Of a stretch of DNA of 64,000 nucleotides, positions 27,337 through 36,480 are shown in pieces (position 1 is the stretch's first letter; every line of letters starts with the position of its first letter). Both the position numbers and the translations under genes were made by a program. The DNA is from Hymenobacter crusticola (GTDB lineage: Bacteria > Bacteroidota > Bacteroidia > Cytophagales > Hymenobacteraceae): NCBI RefSeq assembly GCF_002154225.1, contig NZ_MTSE01000002.1:679055-743054 (forward strand), written 5' to 3'. The notes below the pieces were generated by a model. That model had not been told where the DNA came from and made no database searches. It worked only from the letters and a program-made list of their open reading frames with translations.

Positions 27337-28470
27337 TTACTCTCGTACTACGCGCCGCACGGCCACACCCGCTGCGGTCTGCACGCGCAGTAGCGCTACA
27401 CCACTGAACCCCTCGAAAGCGGCGGCAGGTATTACGGCTTCTTTTGTCGTCGATACCAGCGTTCGGCTAAACAGCAGTCGGCCCGATAAGTCGGTAGCAG
27501 TGAGGGTAGCCGGGCCAGCTTCTGGGAGCAACAGGCGTAAGTCGGCGGTGGCTGGCAAGGGGTTTGGGTAGGCAGCTAGGTTTTTTTCCGCTAGAGTGTT
27601 GTTGGTGGCTAGTACGCCGCCTGGGCGACGGTAAATGTCGCGGTACACAACGCTAGTCACCACTTCTTCACCAGCTACAAGCTGCGTGGTTACTTGTAAC
27701 AGCGGAATGCCCTGGTTTTTGCCGAGCCACTTGTACTCCCGGCTCACAGGACGCGGAATAACGACGCCCGGCGCGCCGGACACGGATACACTGTCGCGTG
27801 CGTAGAGGGTACTCACGACCCGCAGCGTCGCAAAGGTGCCAAAGGGCGTAATGAGCGTCCCCCAAGCATCAGCCCGGTTTACACGTTTCTGCTCGTCGCG
27901 CAGATAGGCTACGCCGGGCAAGTCGATGGCAAACTTTGAGTTGCTGGAGTCACGCTTTTCATACGTAACGGGGAAGCGGTACACCACATCCTGCAACTGC
28001 TGATTCTGGTACGTAACGGGCAGATCGATTGTGGCTGTCCCCGTAGGTACCGGCACTCCGAACCCTACCTGGCGATAGTCGCTCGATGACTCATTGAAAA
28101 AGCCATACACGTCGCCCACTGGCAACCCTAGCTCGCTCAGCCCAGATAAGTCGTAGCGAGTAGCAATGGTCGCCCGATTAGAGCCAATGGGTAAGCCAAA
28201 AGTGGCTAGCAGCGTGAGGGGAGTGCTAGCTACCGATTGGTACCGCATTACCCGCTGGGTAAGTGGCCGTAGGCTAGTGTAGTTCCAGGTCTGGTTAGCG
28301 CCCCGCACGTTGAGCGACGAGCCCGAAAGCTGAACGGTCTGGCTTACGCGCAACGTGTCGCCCGTATTGGGCATGTCGTCGCGGGTGATGCTGATGGGCG
28401 TTTGGGCGTGCGCCGTGAGCGTCGAAGCCGTAAGGAAAGCCGAAAGAAGGAAAGAGTAGGAGTGGCGCAT
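27337..28470 (-). CDS. secreted protein with T9SS type A sorting domain, unknown function
   Basis: 377 residues. The signal peptide (about 1-22, 'LTAHAQTP') is followed by a beta-rich region with 'DDMPNTGDTLRVS' and 'GANQTWNYTSLRP', a pattern common in Bacteroidota secreted proteins of unknown role. The C-terminal about 75 residues are a type IX secretion sorting domain beginning 'LAAYPNPLPATADLRLLL' and ending with 'RRVVRE'. No catalytic motif is recognised. Its T9SS translocon is not in the window. Confidence 0.85.
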   Translation of the reverse strand: MRHSYSFLLSAFLTASTLTAHAQTPISITRDDMPNTGDTLRVSQTVQLSGSSLNVRGANQTWNYTSLRPLTQRVMRYQSVASTPLTLLATFGLPIGSNRATIATRYDLSGLSELGLPVGDVYGFFNESSSDYRQVGFGVPVPTGTATIDLPVTYQNQQLQDVVYRFPVTYEKRDSSNSKFAIDLPGVAYLRDEQKRVNRADAWGTLITPFGTFATLRVVSTLYARDSVSVSGAPGVVIPRPVSREYKWLGKNQGIPLLQVTTQLVAGEEVVTSVVYRDIYRRPGGVLATNNTLAEKNLAAYPNPLPATADLRLLLPEAGPATLTATDLSGRLLFSRTLVSTTKEAVIPAAAFEGFSGVALLRVQTAAGVAVRRVVRE

Positions 28471-28518
28471 GCGGTAAAGGTTAGGGTAGACAGAAGGACA
28501 GGGCTAGCTAGCAATGCA

Positions 28519-28560
28519 GCTAACGCTCAAGATTCCTATTAAGGAATTTTGAGCGTTAGC
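28519..28560. repeat. 19-bp stem hairpin in the gap before the CoA-transferase genes
   Basis: GCTAACGCTCAA-G-ATTCCT, loop ATTA, then the reverse complement with a single G-T opposition. It is a strong hairpin without a T run, about 150 bp after the stop of the CoA-transferase subunit B gene and 48 bp before the start of the T9SS protein gene (both minus strand). It may terminate the first or shape the leader of the second. Confidence 0.65.
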
Positions 28561-28713
28561 CAGTGAATACGGCTGTAGCTACCAACTAGTTAGGCTGCTA
28601 AATATAACAGCCCATATCATTACAATCCTACCTAATTCTAGGTGGGATTCCACTAATTACCAATTCAGCATGTCTTCAGCAGCAGGAATAACTAGCGGCG
28701 GTAGCGAGTAGCA

Positions 28714-29370
28714 TCAGAACTGTATCTCTGGAATATCAGCTTGCGGTACAACCAACCGGCCCGCCGTAGCTGTTATGATTTGCTCAACGGAAACGCCCGG
28801 CGCCCGCTCACGTAGCACAAAGCCATCGGGCGTAATGTCGAGCACAGCTAGGTCGGTCACCACCTTTCTCACGCAGTGCAATCCCGTAATCGGCAACGTG
28901 CAGGCCGATAGGAGCTTGGAGGAACCATCGCGGGCGGTGTGCTGCATGGCCACAATAATATTGCGCGCCGACGCTACGAGATCCATCGCGCCGCCCATGC
29001 CTTTCACCATTTTGCCCGGAATCTTCCAGTTGGCAATATCGCCCTGGTCCGAGACCTCCATGGCTCCTAGGATAGTCAGGTCGATGTGTTCGCCGCGAAT
29101 CATGGCAAAGCTATCGGCCGAGCTAAAAAGGCTAGAACCCGGCAGCGTGGTTACGGTTTGCTTGCCGGCGTTGATAAGGTCGGGGTCGACTTCGGAATCA
29201 ACAGGAAAAGGGCCCATGCCGAGCAGGCCGTTTTCCGACTGGAGCTCGACGTTGATGCCCGGCGGAATATAATTAGCTACCAGCGTCGGAATGCCGATAC
29301 CTAGGTTCACGTAGTAGCCGTCTTTTACTTCTTGCGCAATGCGCTTGGCAATGCCGTGTTTGTCTAACAT
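28714..29370 (-). CDS. scoB: 3-oxoacid CoA-transferase subunit B
   Basis: 218 residues, beta subunit of a family I CoA-transferase (succinyl-CoA:3-ketoacid type). The active-site glutamate is in '[11 protein letters not shown]' (Glu46), and '[15 protein letters not shown]' and 'GAMDLVASA' are family hallmarks. It works with subunit A (29685-30380), upstream on the same strand, to activate acetoacetate or a similar acid. GTG 29382 would add four residues, but ATG 29370 matches the family's usual 'MLDK' start. A 52-bp repeat begins one base before this ATG, so the gene's translation signal lies within or behind the repeat. Confidence 0.93.
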   Translation of the reverse strand: MLDKHGIAKRIAQEVKDGYYVNLGIGIPTLVANYIPPGINVELQSENGLLGMGPFPVDSEVDPDLINAGKQTVTTLPGSSLFSSADSFAMIRGEHIDLTILGAMEVSDQGDIANWKIPGKMVKGMGGAMDLVASARNIIVAMQHTARDGSSKLLSACTLPITGLHCVRKVVTDLAVLDITPDGFVLRERAPGVSVEQIITATAGRLVVPQADIPEIQF

Positions 29371-29371
29371 G

Positions 29372-29423
29372 GTCTGAACCACGGATTCCCGCGGATTTTT
29401 CGGATTTTTCGGATTTTGTGGAC
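29372..29423 (+). repeat. CGGATT-array repeat, copy 1 (inverted partner at 29639-29690)
   Basis: 52 bp starting GTCTGAACCACGG, with four CGGATT boxes spaced 10, 9 and 9 nt. Its AACCACGG end touches the scoB start codon. It matches the reverse complement of 29639-29690 at 48 of 52 positions. Confidence 0.9.
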
Positions 29424-29638
29424 GGTACTTTTCATTGTGGCTAACCGCAGTAGGAATGTGAGTTGTACGCTTTTTTAGCTTGCCTACTGTGAGTGAGACT
29501 AGTACAGAGAGACAGAGTAGTACGCTGTCTAAACTAACTTAGTCGTAATGCGAGCGGTACGCTTACGCCCCCATGCAAGGGTAACGGGCAACTAGTCCTC
29601 TCGAGGTTTACAGGAAACTTTCAGAATTGACAGAAATC
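29424..29638. other. interior of the repeat-bounded spacer between the CoA-transferase subunits
   Basis: 215 bp between the two inverted copies. I see no open frame with coding character, no tRNA and no promoter close to TAnnTTTG. With its 52-bp ends, the 319-bp block looks like a small non-autonomous element or a structured intergenic cassette. Confidence 0.5.
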
Positions 29639-29690
29639 GTCCACAAAATCCGATCAATCCGAAAAATCCGGAGGAATCCGTGGTTCAGAC
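29639..29690 (-). repeat. CGGATT-array repeat, copy 2
   Basis: 52 bp, minus-strand orientation, inverted relative to copy 1. On the minus strand it begins GTCTGAACCACGG, and its TGA at 29685-29687 is the stop codon of subunit A. Confidence 0.9.
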
Positions 29691-30380
29691 GCGTACCGTG
29701 CGCTGTTCGATGCGCTTTTCGTAGTGTTTGCCCTCGAAAATGCGCTGCACAAAAATGCCCGGCGTGTGGATTTGGTTTGGATCAAGCTCGCCAGCGGGCA
29801 CAAGCTCTTCCACTTCGGCCACAGTGATTTTGCCTGCCGTCGCCATCATAGGGTTGAAGTTGCGAGCCGTGCCCTTGTAGAGCAGGTTGCCCGCGGTGTC
29901 GCCTTTCCAGGCTTTTACCAAAGCAAAATCAGCATGCAGCGCTGTTTCTAGCAGGTACATATTCCCATTGAACTCCCGGCTCTCCTTTCCTTCGCCTACT
30001 TCGGTGCCGTAGCCGGCCGGCGTGTAGAACGCCGGAATGCCCGCCCCGCCGGCCCGGCAGCGCTCCGCCAAGGTTCCCTGCGGAATGAGCTCCACTTCTA
30101 GCTCGCCGGAAAGCAACTGCCGCTCAAATTCCGCATTTTCGCCGACGTAGCTGGAAATCATCTTTTTCACCTGCCGCTGTTGCAACAGTAGGCCAATGCC
30201 AAAGTCATCAACGCCGGCGTTGTTGGAAATGCAAGTGAGATTCCGGACGCCAAGGCGCAGGAGCTCCTGAATGCTGTTCTCGGGGATGCCGCAGAGGCCA
30301 AAACCTCCTAGCATCAGCGTCATGCCATCACGGATGCCTTGCAGTGCCGCCCGGGCGTCGGCCACTACTTTGTTAATCAT
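29685..30380 (-). CDS. scoA: 3-oxoacid CoA-transferase subunit A
   Basis: 231 residues, alpha subunit of the same family I CoA-transferase. The CoA-binding glycine-rich motif is '[16 protein letters not shown]' (residues about 22-37), and '[17 protein letters not shown]', '[14 protein letters not shown]' and '[15 protein letters not shown]' are diagnostic. It is transcribed before subunit B, as usual, but instead of being adjacent the two genes are separated by about 314 bp framed by inverted repeats. The stop codon TGA is inside the repeat, so the last one or two residues (RV) may derive from the insertion. Confidence 0.94.
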   Translation of the reverse strand: MINKVVADARAALQGIRDGMTLMLGGFGLCGIPENSIQELLRLGVRNLTCISNNAGVDDFGIGLLLQQRQVKKMISSYVGENAEFERQLLSGELEVELIPQGTLAERCRAGGAGIPAFYTPAGYGTEVGEGKESREFNGNMYLLETALHADFALVKAWKGDTAGNLLYKGTARNFNPMMATAGKITVAEVEELVPAGELDPNQIHTPGIFVQRIFEGKHYEKRIEQRTVRV

Positions 30381-30475
30381 AACGGTAAGGGTGGGTGGGC
30401 TAGCAAGGTAGGGTTTTTGGGCAATGCGCGGTAGCGCCGTAGCCCAAAAGCTAGCTTACACCCAACGCTACCTCT

Positions 30476-32992
30476 TTAGTTGCTGCCACCCGTGCTGCTG
30501 CCACCGCCTTTGGAGTCGTCGTTGCGGATGGAGCGGCGCTGACGCATGCTGTTGTTATCGAGCTTGCCAAAACGATAGTTGAACGACAGGTTCACCGACC
30601 GTTGGTACTGATAGCTAATGCTGGAACTCACAAACTGATCGGTAACCGTGGACGAGCGGAACTGACGGCCTGGCTGAAAGAAGTTGTTTGCATTTAGCGT
30701 CAAGTCAGCCTTCTCCTTGAGCAGTGTCCGCTTTAGGCCCATCGAATAATAAGCGTAGCCTGAGTAGCGCGATTGTAGCATAACCCCGCCTGTGCCGCCG
30801 CCACCAAATGCCTGTATTGTATAAAGCTTACCTAGCTTCAAGGACGAGTTGAGACTCATGTTCAGGTTGAAGCGGCTGTTGGTGCGGCTCAGGGCTGCGC
30901 TATACAGGCGCGTGTAGCTCGGATTCAGGTTGCTGCTGATGTTCCAGGCCGGGATGGGCTTTATGGAGCCATACAAGCTGAGGCCATAACTAGAGTTGGT
31001 AGCTAGGTTGCCGTAGGTGGATTCGGTACGGGCTAGGGCTTCGTTGTAAATATTATAGCGCTCAATAGAATTACCGGTTCGCCGTACATAGTCTGAGGCA
31101 TTAAGCGAAGCTTTATCGTTGAAGGTGCTGTAGCTCAACTCATACGCATTGGTGAACTCAGGCGACAAGTTGGGGTTGCCGTAATAAACGTTGTTGGGGG
31201 TTGTCTGATTGATATAAGGATTTAGGAAGTAAATATTCGGCCGTTGGATACGGCGTGAGAAGCTCATGCGCAAAGTATGGCCAGGTTTCTTCAGGTTGCG
31301 CGTCACGTTCAGGTTCGGCAACAGATTGAGATATTGGTTGGTAAACCGGCTCTCGGTTCCTAGGAAATCCCCTTCAATAGAGGTGCCCTCCAGACGAGCA
31401 CCTAGGGTAAACGCATACTTCTTGCCCATAGAGAAGCTATAGGTACTATAGGCTGAGGCTACGTTTTGCTGGTAGTTGAAGGCATTGGAGCGGCGCGAAC
31501 TGCGCGCAAAATCGGGCTGCTCGGCCAGTAACAGCGTATCGAGGCTGTAGTCGCTGCTCACTTGGCGGAGGATAACTTTTGCACCTGCTTCCAGCGTGTT
31601 CTTATCCGAGAGCGGGTGCGTGTAATCAGTTTGGAGCGTAGTTTCGAGGTTGCGCGCTAGGTTGGTGCTGCGCTCCCGGTATTCTAATGGGCCATTCTCA
31701 ATAGCTGCGTCGTGGTACTGATCGAGAGAATAACGGCCAGTATTCGTGCTACGGGTATGCTGAGCCAACATACTCCACTCGCGGCGAGGATGCGCCTCGC
31801 CGTACGTGCGGGTGTAGCCAGCATTGAAATCGTAATTGCGACCTTCGTAACGCTGCTGAATGTCGCGGGAGTATAACGTGTCGCGCTGAGCATAGGGACT
31901 GCCACCTGAGGGAAGAGGAGGAGCGACGTACTGGTTGAATAGATTCTGTGGTGAGCGGCTTAGGTAAAGGTTGCCATTGCCACTAAGCGTGAAGCTGTGC
32001 AAGGGTGAAGGCTCATACACCAGCTCCACTTGTCCGTAACCACCCCGGCCCGTGCTGCGGCTCTCCGTACGCTGCTCCAATTGCCCCTCGCCAGTTGGCG
32101 TGAAATCGGTGCGGCTAAGGCTGGAGCGGTAAGGGTAGTTGCTACGGTAAACGCTGAGCCGGGAGTTTACACCTAGCTTGCCGCGCCGCACGTTCAAAGA
32201 GCCGTTTGTGCTCTGATTGCGGTTGCCACCACTCGCGCCCACGCTGCCATTCACGCCCTGCAGACTGCTCTTTTTCAACACAATGTTGATCACACCACCT
32301 GAGCCTTCCGCGTCGTATTTGGCCGAGGGAGAGGTGACCACCTCAATAGACTTAATCTGGTCGGCCGGAATTTGCTTCAGCGCATCGGCTAGGTTGCCCG
32401 CCAGCATAGCTGAGGGCTTATTATTAATGAGAATGCGCAAGTTGGAAGTACCCCGTAGCTGCACATTGCCATCAACGTCTACGTTCAGCATGGGCGTTTT
32501 GCGGAGCACGTCGGTGGCGGTACCGCCAGCATTGGTAGCGTCCTGCTCGGCATTATAAATGAGGCGGTCAGGCTTGGTTTCCACCAAAGGGCGCTGCCCC
32601 GTCACGGTTACTTCCCCTAGCTTCTGTGCCGAGGCGGTGAGGGTGAGAGCCCCTAGGTCGGTGGCCTGGTCCGTGATGGTCACGTTCTCGACCCGCTGGG
32701 TGTACCCCACAAAGCTCAGTTGCAGTCGAAAGGAGCCCTTCGGCAGCTGCTTGAGTTCAAAGTGGCCTTTGTCGTCGCAGGTGGTACTGGCTAAGGGCGT
32801 AGTGCCAGTAGCGGGGAGCAGCGTTACGGTGGCATACTCAATGGGTTTCTGCGTGGCGCCATCGCGCACGCTACCTCGAAGCACGCCAGGCCCCTTGAGG
32901 CTGGAAGAGGTAATAGAAGGGGTGGTGGTTTGGGCCCGAACACCGGGCGCTAGCGTAGCTAGCAGCAGGCACAAGGTAGCAGTCTGCTTCAT
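30476..32992 (-). CDS. outer-membrane beta-barrel protein with carboxypeptidase-like and TonB plug domains
   Basis: 838 residues: signal peptide (about 1-21, 'PGVRAQTT'), a carboxypeptidase regulatory-like domain ('GSVRDGATQKPIEYATVTLL'), a TonB-receptor plug ('TDVLRKTPMLNVDVDGNVQL', 'LRILINNKPSAML', 'VTSPSAKYDAEGSGGVINIV'), and a C-terminal barrel of the OMP beta-barrel-3 type with 'RRIQRPNIYFLNPYINQ'. The C-terminus is low-complexity Gly/Ser ('GGGSSTGGSN') instead of a terminal aromatic residue. The family is common in Bacteroidota; the ligand is unknown. An in-frame start at 33055 would put a hydrophobic extension before the signal peptide; ATG 32992 is preferred. Confidence 0.9.
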   Translation of the reverse strand: MKQTATLCLLLATLAPGVRAQTTTPSITSSSLKGPGVLRGSVRDGATQKPIEYATVTLLPATGTTPLASTTCDDKGHFELKQLPKGSFRLQLSFVGYTQRVENVTITDQATDLGALTLTASAQKLGEVTVTGQRPLVETKPDRLIYNAEQDATNAGGTATDVLRKTPMLNVDVDGNVQLRGTSNLRILINNKPSAMLAGNLADALKQIPADQIKSIEVVTSPSAKYDAEGSGGVINIVLKKSSLQGVNGSVGASGGNRNQSTNGSLNVRRGKLGVNSRLSVYRSNYPYRSSLSRTDFTPTGEGQLEQRTESRSTGRGGYGQVELVYEPSPLHSFTLSGNGNLYLSRSPQNLFNQYVAPPLPSGGSPYAQRDTLYSRDIQQRYEGRNYDFNAGYTRTYGEAHPRREWSMLAQHTRSTNTGRYSLDQYHDAAIENGPLEYRERSTNLARNLETTLQTDYTHPLSDKNTLEAGAKVILRQVSSDYSLDTLLLAEQPDFARSSRRSNAFNYQQNVASAYSTYSFSMGKKYAFTLGARLEGTSIEGDFLGTESRFTNQYLNLLPNLNVTRNLKKPGHTLRMSFSRRIQRPNIYFLNPYINQTTPNNVYYGNPNLSPEFTNAYELSYSTFNDKASLNASDYVRRTGNSIERYNIYNEALARTESTYGNLATNSSYGLSLYGSIKPIPAWNISSNLNPSYTRLYSAALSRTNSRFNLNMSLNSSLKLGKLYTIQAFGGGGTGGVMLQSRYSGYAYYSMGLKRTLLKEKADLTLNANNFFQPGRQFRSSTVTDQFVSSSISYQYQRSVNLSFNYRFGKLDNNSMRQRRSIRNDDSKGGGSSTGGSN

Positions 32993-33074
32993 GAGGATAA
33001 CAGGAACTAGAAATAGATAACAGGTAATAGATTGCGTGTCTAACGCACTCAGCACTAGAAATTATATGACTGGC

Positions 33075-33082
33075 CAAATATA
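33075..33082 (-). promoter_or_regulatory. -7 box for the beta-barrel receptor gene
   Basis: On the minus strand TATATTTG, a match to TAnnTTTG, about 83 bp upstream of the ATG at 32992. A clear TTTG -33 box is not seen. The remainder of 33083-33374 shows nothing recognisable. Confidence 0.4.
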
Positions 33083-33375
33083 AAGCTGTACTTGAGTAAT
33101 AGACTATTGAAATCGGCTGTTGCTCAAATTAAATTTATAGTAGGCAAGGCGTCAGTTTTAGTAGGCAGTAATCAACCAGTAATCTCTCGCTTGCTGTGTC
33201 AAATTTCCGCTGCCTTCCGTTCAGATTAGCCAGCATATATGCGCAATTCAGCTGCGTTACTAAACTCCCACTTTGCAGCTAGGCGAACCCGCCGCAACAG
33301 CGTTATGCGCAGAGGGTAGAGTGCTAGGTGAGCCGGAAGGTTGCTAGCAGTTAGGAAATAAGTTGAAGTAGTAGC

Positions 33376-33408
33376 AAAAAAAACAGCTAAGTCGCATAGA
33401 CTTAGCTG
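33376..33408 (-). terminator. terminator at the end of the ribF operon
   Basis: On the minus strand a 10-bp stem (CAGCTAAGTC / GACTTAGCTG) with a 5-nt loop is followed by eight Ts. It lies about 32 bp after the ribF stop. Confidence 0.88.
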
Positions 33409-33439
33409 GGTATAACAAGGGGCTTTCTTGAAAGAAGAA

Positions 33440-34393
33440 CTAGCCGCTGATCAAGTGACGACGAGCCTCGTCGGCATCTTTTGCCAGTTGCGCTTGCAGA
33501 GCGTCAAGGCCGTTGAACTTCTGCTCGTCGCGCAGTCGGGCTACAAACTGCACCGTGAGCGGTTGGTCATACAGATCCCCATCGAAGTCGAGCAGATGCG
33601 CTTCTACCGTTTCGGCTAGGCCACCACCGACTGTTGGGCGCACGCCTATGTTCAGCATCGCCTGGTAGGTGTCACCAGCTGCGGTAGTGGCCATCACGGC
33701 GTATACACCGCGGTTCGGAATAAGCTTTAGCGGCTCCTCACTCACAATATTTGCCGTAGGGTAGCCGATGGTTCGGCCAAGCTGTTGGCCGCGCACAACT
33801 ATGCCCGTTAGGGTGTAGGGGTAACCTAGGTAACGATTGGCCGTCTGCACATCGCCACTTTCCAGAGCGCGGCGGATGCGCGAACTGCTGACGCCTACTT
33901 CATCTACATCGGCGCGCGGAATCTCTTCTACTTCCATGCCGTAGCGGTCGGCATGCTGGCTCAGGTATTCGAAGCTTCCCTCCCGGTTCTTGCCGAAGCG
34001 ATGGTCGTAGCCAATTACCAGCTTGCGCGTACCAACCGTTTTGATGAGCAGTTGCTGGATGTACTCCTCTGAGGAAAGCTGCGCAAACTCCTTGGTAAAG
34101 GGCACCACCAATAAATAATCAACGCCCGCTTTTTCCAGTAGCGTAATTCGCTCTTCCAGCGTAGACAGTAAGTGCAAATTGAGCGGCTGGGGGTGGGAGA
34201 GAGGCGGCGCCAGTACCAGGCGCGGGTGGGGCCAGTAGGTGATAACCACAGAAGGCGCGTGGTCGTGCTGCGCCACCTCCAGCAGGCGACGCAATATTTT
34301 CTGGTGCCCTACGTGCACGCCATCGAAGGTGCCGCTCGTAACAACGGCATTGCCGAGGTGCGGAAACTGCGCCAGATCCTGAACGACTTGCAT
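33440..34393 (-). CDS. ribF: bifunctional riboflavin kinase / FAD synthetase
   Basis: 317 residues. The N-terminal FAD synthetase domain has the nucleotidyl-transferase motif 'GTFDGVHVGHQKIL' (about residues 21-34) and 'VIGYDHRFGKNREGS'. The C-terminal riboflavin kinase domain has 'GRTIGYPTANI' and 'PNRGVYAV'. Together they make FMN and FAD. Length is normal. It is the last gene of a minus-strand run with truB and uppP and has its own terminator. The truB-ribF neighbourhood is common in bacteria. Confidence 0.97.
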   Translation of the reverse strand: MQVVQDLAQFPHLGNAVVTSGTFDGVHVGHQKILRRLLEVAQHDHAPSVVITYWPHPRLVLAPPLSHPQPLNLHLLSTLEERITLLEKAGVDYLLVVPFTKEFAQLSSEEYIQQLLIKTVGTRKLVIGYDHRFGKNREGSFEYLSQHADRYGMEVEEIPRADVDEVGVSSSRIRRALESGDVQTANRYLGYPYTLTGIVVRGQQLGRTIGYPTANIVSEEPLKLIPNRGVYAVMATTAAGDTYQAMLNIGVRPTVGGGLAETVEAHLLDFDGDLYDQPLTVQFVARLRDEQKFNGLDALQAQLAKDADEARRHLISG

Positions 34394-34433
34394 GAAGGAG
34401 GATAAATTAAATGGTTAAGTAACTGAAGCTGAC

Positions 34434-35279
34434 CTAGTGGGAAGCATCAGAAGGTGCGCCTTCTGGTGCCTCGCCTAGCTGTTCCGTTTCGTCTGATGGA
34501 GCAGCTGAGGAAGCAACAGGAGCTACATATGCCTGAATACGACGACGAGGCGGTCGTTGGTTCGAATTCGTTGCGCGGTCGGGCGTTTCTGGGCGCGGTT
34601 CGCGAGGGGGCGCTAGCGCCTGGATGGCCTCAATAGTTAGCGCATCCGTCAGGTTGTACTCTCCAATACGGGTGCGCACAAGCTTGATCAGGTGCGCTCC
34701 ACAGCCGAGCGCTATCCCCAGGTCGCGGGCTAGGCTGCGGATGTAGGTGCCCTTCGAGCATACCACCCGAAAATCGACCTCTGGCAGCGCGATACGGGTA
34801 AGCTCAAACGTTTTGATTTCAATCTGCTTCGACTTGATTTCGGCGGAGTCACCGCGCCGGGCTAGCTCATAAGCCCGTTCCCCGTTCACCTTCACGGCCG
34901 AAAAAAGCGGGGGCGTCTGATCGATAACGCCTACGAACGACTGCACCGCGGCCTGAATTTCGGCTTCCGTCAGGTGCTCGTAAGGAGCTTCGGCGTCAAC
35001 AGGCGTTTCCAAGTCAAAGCTAGGTGTGGTCTGACCTAGGCGAAAAGTGCCGGTGTATTCCTTTTCCTGGGCTTGAATTTGGTCGATCTGTTTGGTTTTC
35101 TTGCCCGTGCACAGAATGAGCAACCCCGTTGCAAGCGGGTCCAGCGTGCCAGCGTGCCCAATCTTACGGATCCGCAACGTGTTTTTTACCTTACGTACGA
35201 CGTCGAACGAAGTCCAAGTGAGCGGCTTATCGAGCAGCAGTACCTCCCCGGCCTCGAAGTTGAAAGATGATTGGCTCAT
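34434..35279 (-). CDS. truB: tRNA pseudouridine(55) synthase
   Basis: 281 residues. The catalytic aspartate is Asp47 in '[16 protein letters not shown]'. Other family motifs are '[16 protein letters not shown]', '[14 protein letters not shown]' and '[15 protein letters not shown]'. It forms pseudouridine 55 in the T loop of tRNAs. The last about 50 residues are a low-complexity extension rich in Pro, Arg, Ala, Ser and Glu, beyond the catalytic domain and probably disordered. The start overlaps the uppP stop by 4 bp (ATGA), so translation is coupled. Confidence 0.97.
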   Translation of the reverse strand: MSQSSFNFEAGEVLLLDKPLTWTSFDVVRKVKNTLRIRKIGHAGTLDPLATGLLILCTGKKTKQIDQIQAQEKEYTGTFRLGQTTPSFDLETPVDAEAPYEHLTEAEIQAAVQSFVGVIDQTPPLFSAVKVNGERAYELARRGDSAEIKSKQIEIKTFELTRIALPEVDFRVVCSKGTYIRSLARDLGIALGCGAHLIKLVRTRIGEYNLTDALTIEAIQALAPPREPRPETPDRATNSNQRPPRRRIQAYVAPVASSAAPSDETEQLGEAPEGAPSDASH

Positions 35280-36082
35280 ACTAGGTTCAAATTGATACCT
35301 AGGGCAATCATAATCAGGAGGATGCCACCCACAATGATGCGATAGATACCGAAAACACGGAAGCCGTATTTCGTCACGAAGCCGACAAATACTCGAATCG
35401 CAACTAGGGCCACTACAAAGGCAATGGCGTTGCCGAACAGCAACTGCTTGATTTGCTCTGACGACAAAGCCGGATTTTCCTGGTAATAGTCCAGCATGTC
35501 CTTAGCGGCGGCGGCCGTCATGGTAGGCATCGCTAAAAAAAAGGCAAACTCAGCCGCGGCCCGCCGGGTCAGCTTCTGCGTGAGGCCCCCAATAATGGTA
35601 GCTGCTGAACGGCTAACGCCCGGCACCACCGCTAGGCATTGGAATAAGCCAATGATAAAAGCTTCCTTGTAGTTTGGCGTCGTGACGGGATGACCTCCTG
35701 CCGTGGGTTCCTCCTGCGGAAACCACTTGTCAACGAACATGAGTACAATACCACCTACCAGTAGCATGAAGGCTACCACCGTTACCGATTCTAATAGCGC
35801 ATCGATGTGCTTTTTAAGTAATAAGCCGACCACCACAATGGGTAGAAAAGCAACCAACAGCTTCAGATAGAAGTTGATGCTTTGAAAGAAACGCCGCCAG
35901 TATACAGCAAACACCGACAGGATAGCACCAAGCTGAATCACAACTAGATACAGCTTGGTAAAGGCGGTGGTTGGAATACCTAGCAGCGCTAGGGTAATAA
36001 CCATGTGCCCCGTGCTAGAAACGGGCAAAAATTCAGTAAGACCTTCTACAACGGCTATTAGAAAGGCGTGCCAATAACTCAT
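35276..36082 (-). CDS. uppP: undecaprenyl-diphosphate phosphatase
   Basis: 268 residues, integral membrane BacA-type enzyme that dephosphorylates undecaprenyl pyrophosphate to recycle the lipid carrier for peptidoglycan and glycan export. The two conserved motifs are present: '[15 protein letters not shown]' (residues about 14-28) and '[14 protein letters not shown]'. Seven to eight transmembrane helices are predicted. It lies 3 bp after the DUF3098 gene and overlaps truB by 4 bp, so it sits in a tight operon. Confidence 0.97.
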   Translation of the reverse strand: MSYWHAFLIAVVEGLTEFLPVSSTGHMVITLALLGIPTTAFTKLYLVVIQLGAILSVFAVYWRRFFQSINFYLKLLVAFLPIVVVGLLLKKHIDALLESVTVVAFMLLVGGIVLMFVDKWFPQEEPTAGGHPVTTPNYKEAFIIGLFQCLAVVPGVSRSAATIIGGLTQKLTRRAAAEFAFFLAMPTMTAAAAKDMLDYYQENPALSSEQIKQLLFGNAIAFVVALVAIRVFVGFVTKYGFRVFGIYRIIVGGILLIMIALGINLNLV

Positions 36083-36085
36083 TTA

Positions 36086-36403
36086 CTATCGCTTATAAGT
36101 GGGACGAGCCGGCGCTGCCGGTGTCGAAAGAGGAGCAAGGGGTTGGTTGACAGTGGTCGGCGTAGTCGTCTCGTTGGCGACCGGTGCCGAGTTGTCGGGG
36201 CGTACCATAATGGCAAAAAACTCGATGATGAAACCAATTACCAGCAAAATTGGCCCGAGCGTAATACCCAAAAAGCCCTCCCCGTATTCCGTCTTATCGA
36301 GGGTCATCGTGATGAAGCCGATAGCGAGTACGGCCAAGCCGGCGAACATCAACCGGTAGTTGCGCCGCCCAAAAGCGAAGCGCGGAGTTTGGTCCTGGAT
36401 CAT
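36086..36403 (-). CDS. DUF3098 domain-containing membrane protein
   Basis: 105 residues with two transmembrane helices (about 18-37 and 47-68) and a Pro/Thr/Ala-rich tail. 'FAFGRRNYRLMFAGL' and 'LGPILLVIGFIIEFFAIM' are the DUF3098 signature. In Bacteroidota this family sits between ftsX and uppP, exactly as here. Function unknown; an envelope role is inferred from its neighbours. Confidence 0.9.
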   Translation of the reverse strand: MIQDQTPRFAFGRRNYRLMFAGLAVLAIGFITMTLDKTEYGEGFLGITLGPILLVIGFIIEFFAIMVRPDNSAPVANETTTPTTVNQPLAPLSTPAAPARPTYKR

Positions 36404-36480
36404 GGAAATTCTAGTTTAGAAGTCAGACTGCGTCAATTAGGGATTACTGAAGTCAGATCTGTTAGATTCAACAATTTAGC

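Noticed and set aside
29372..29423. The CGGATT arrays as a mini CRISPR or tandem-repeat locus
   Set aside because: The repeat unit is 6 nt in a 9-10 nt period without unique spacers of about 30 nt, and no cas gene is present.
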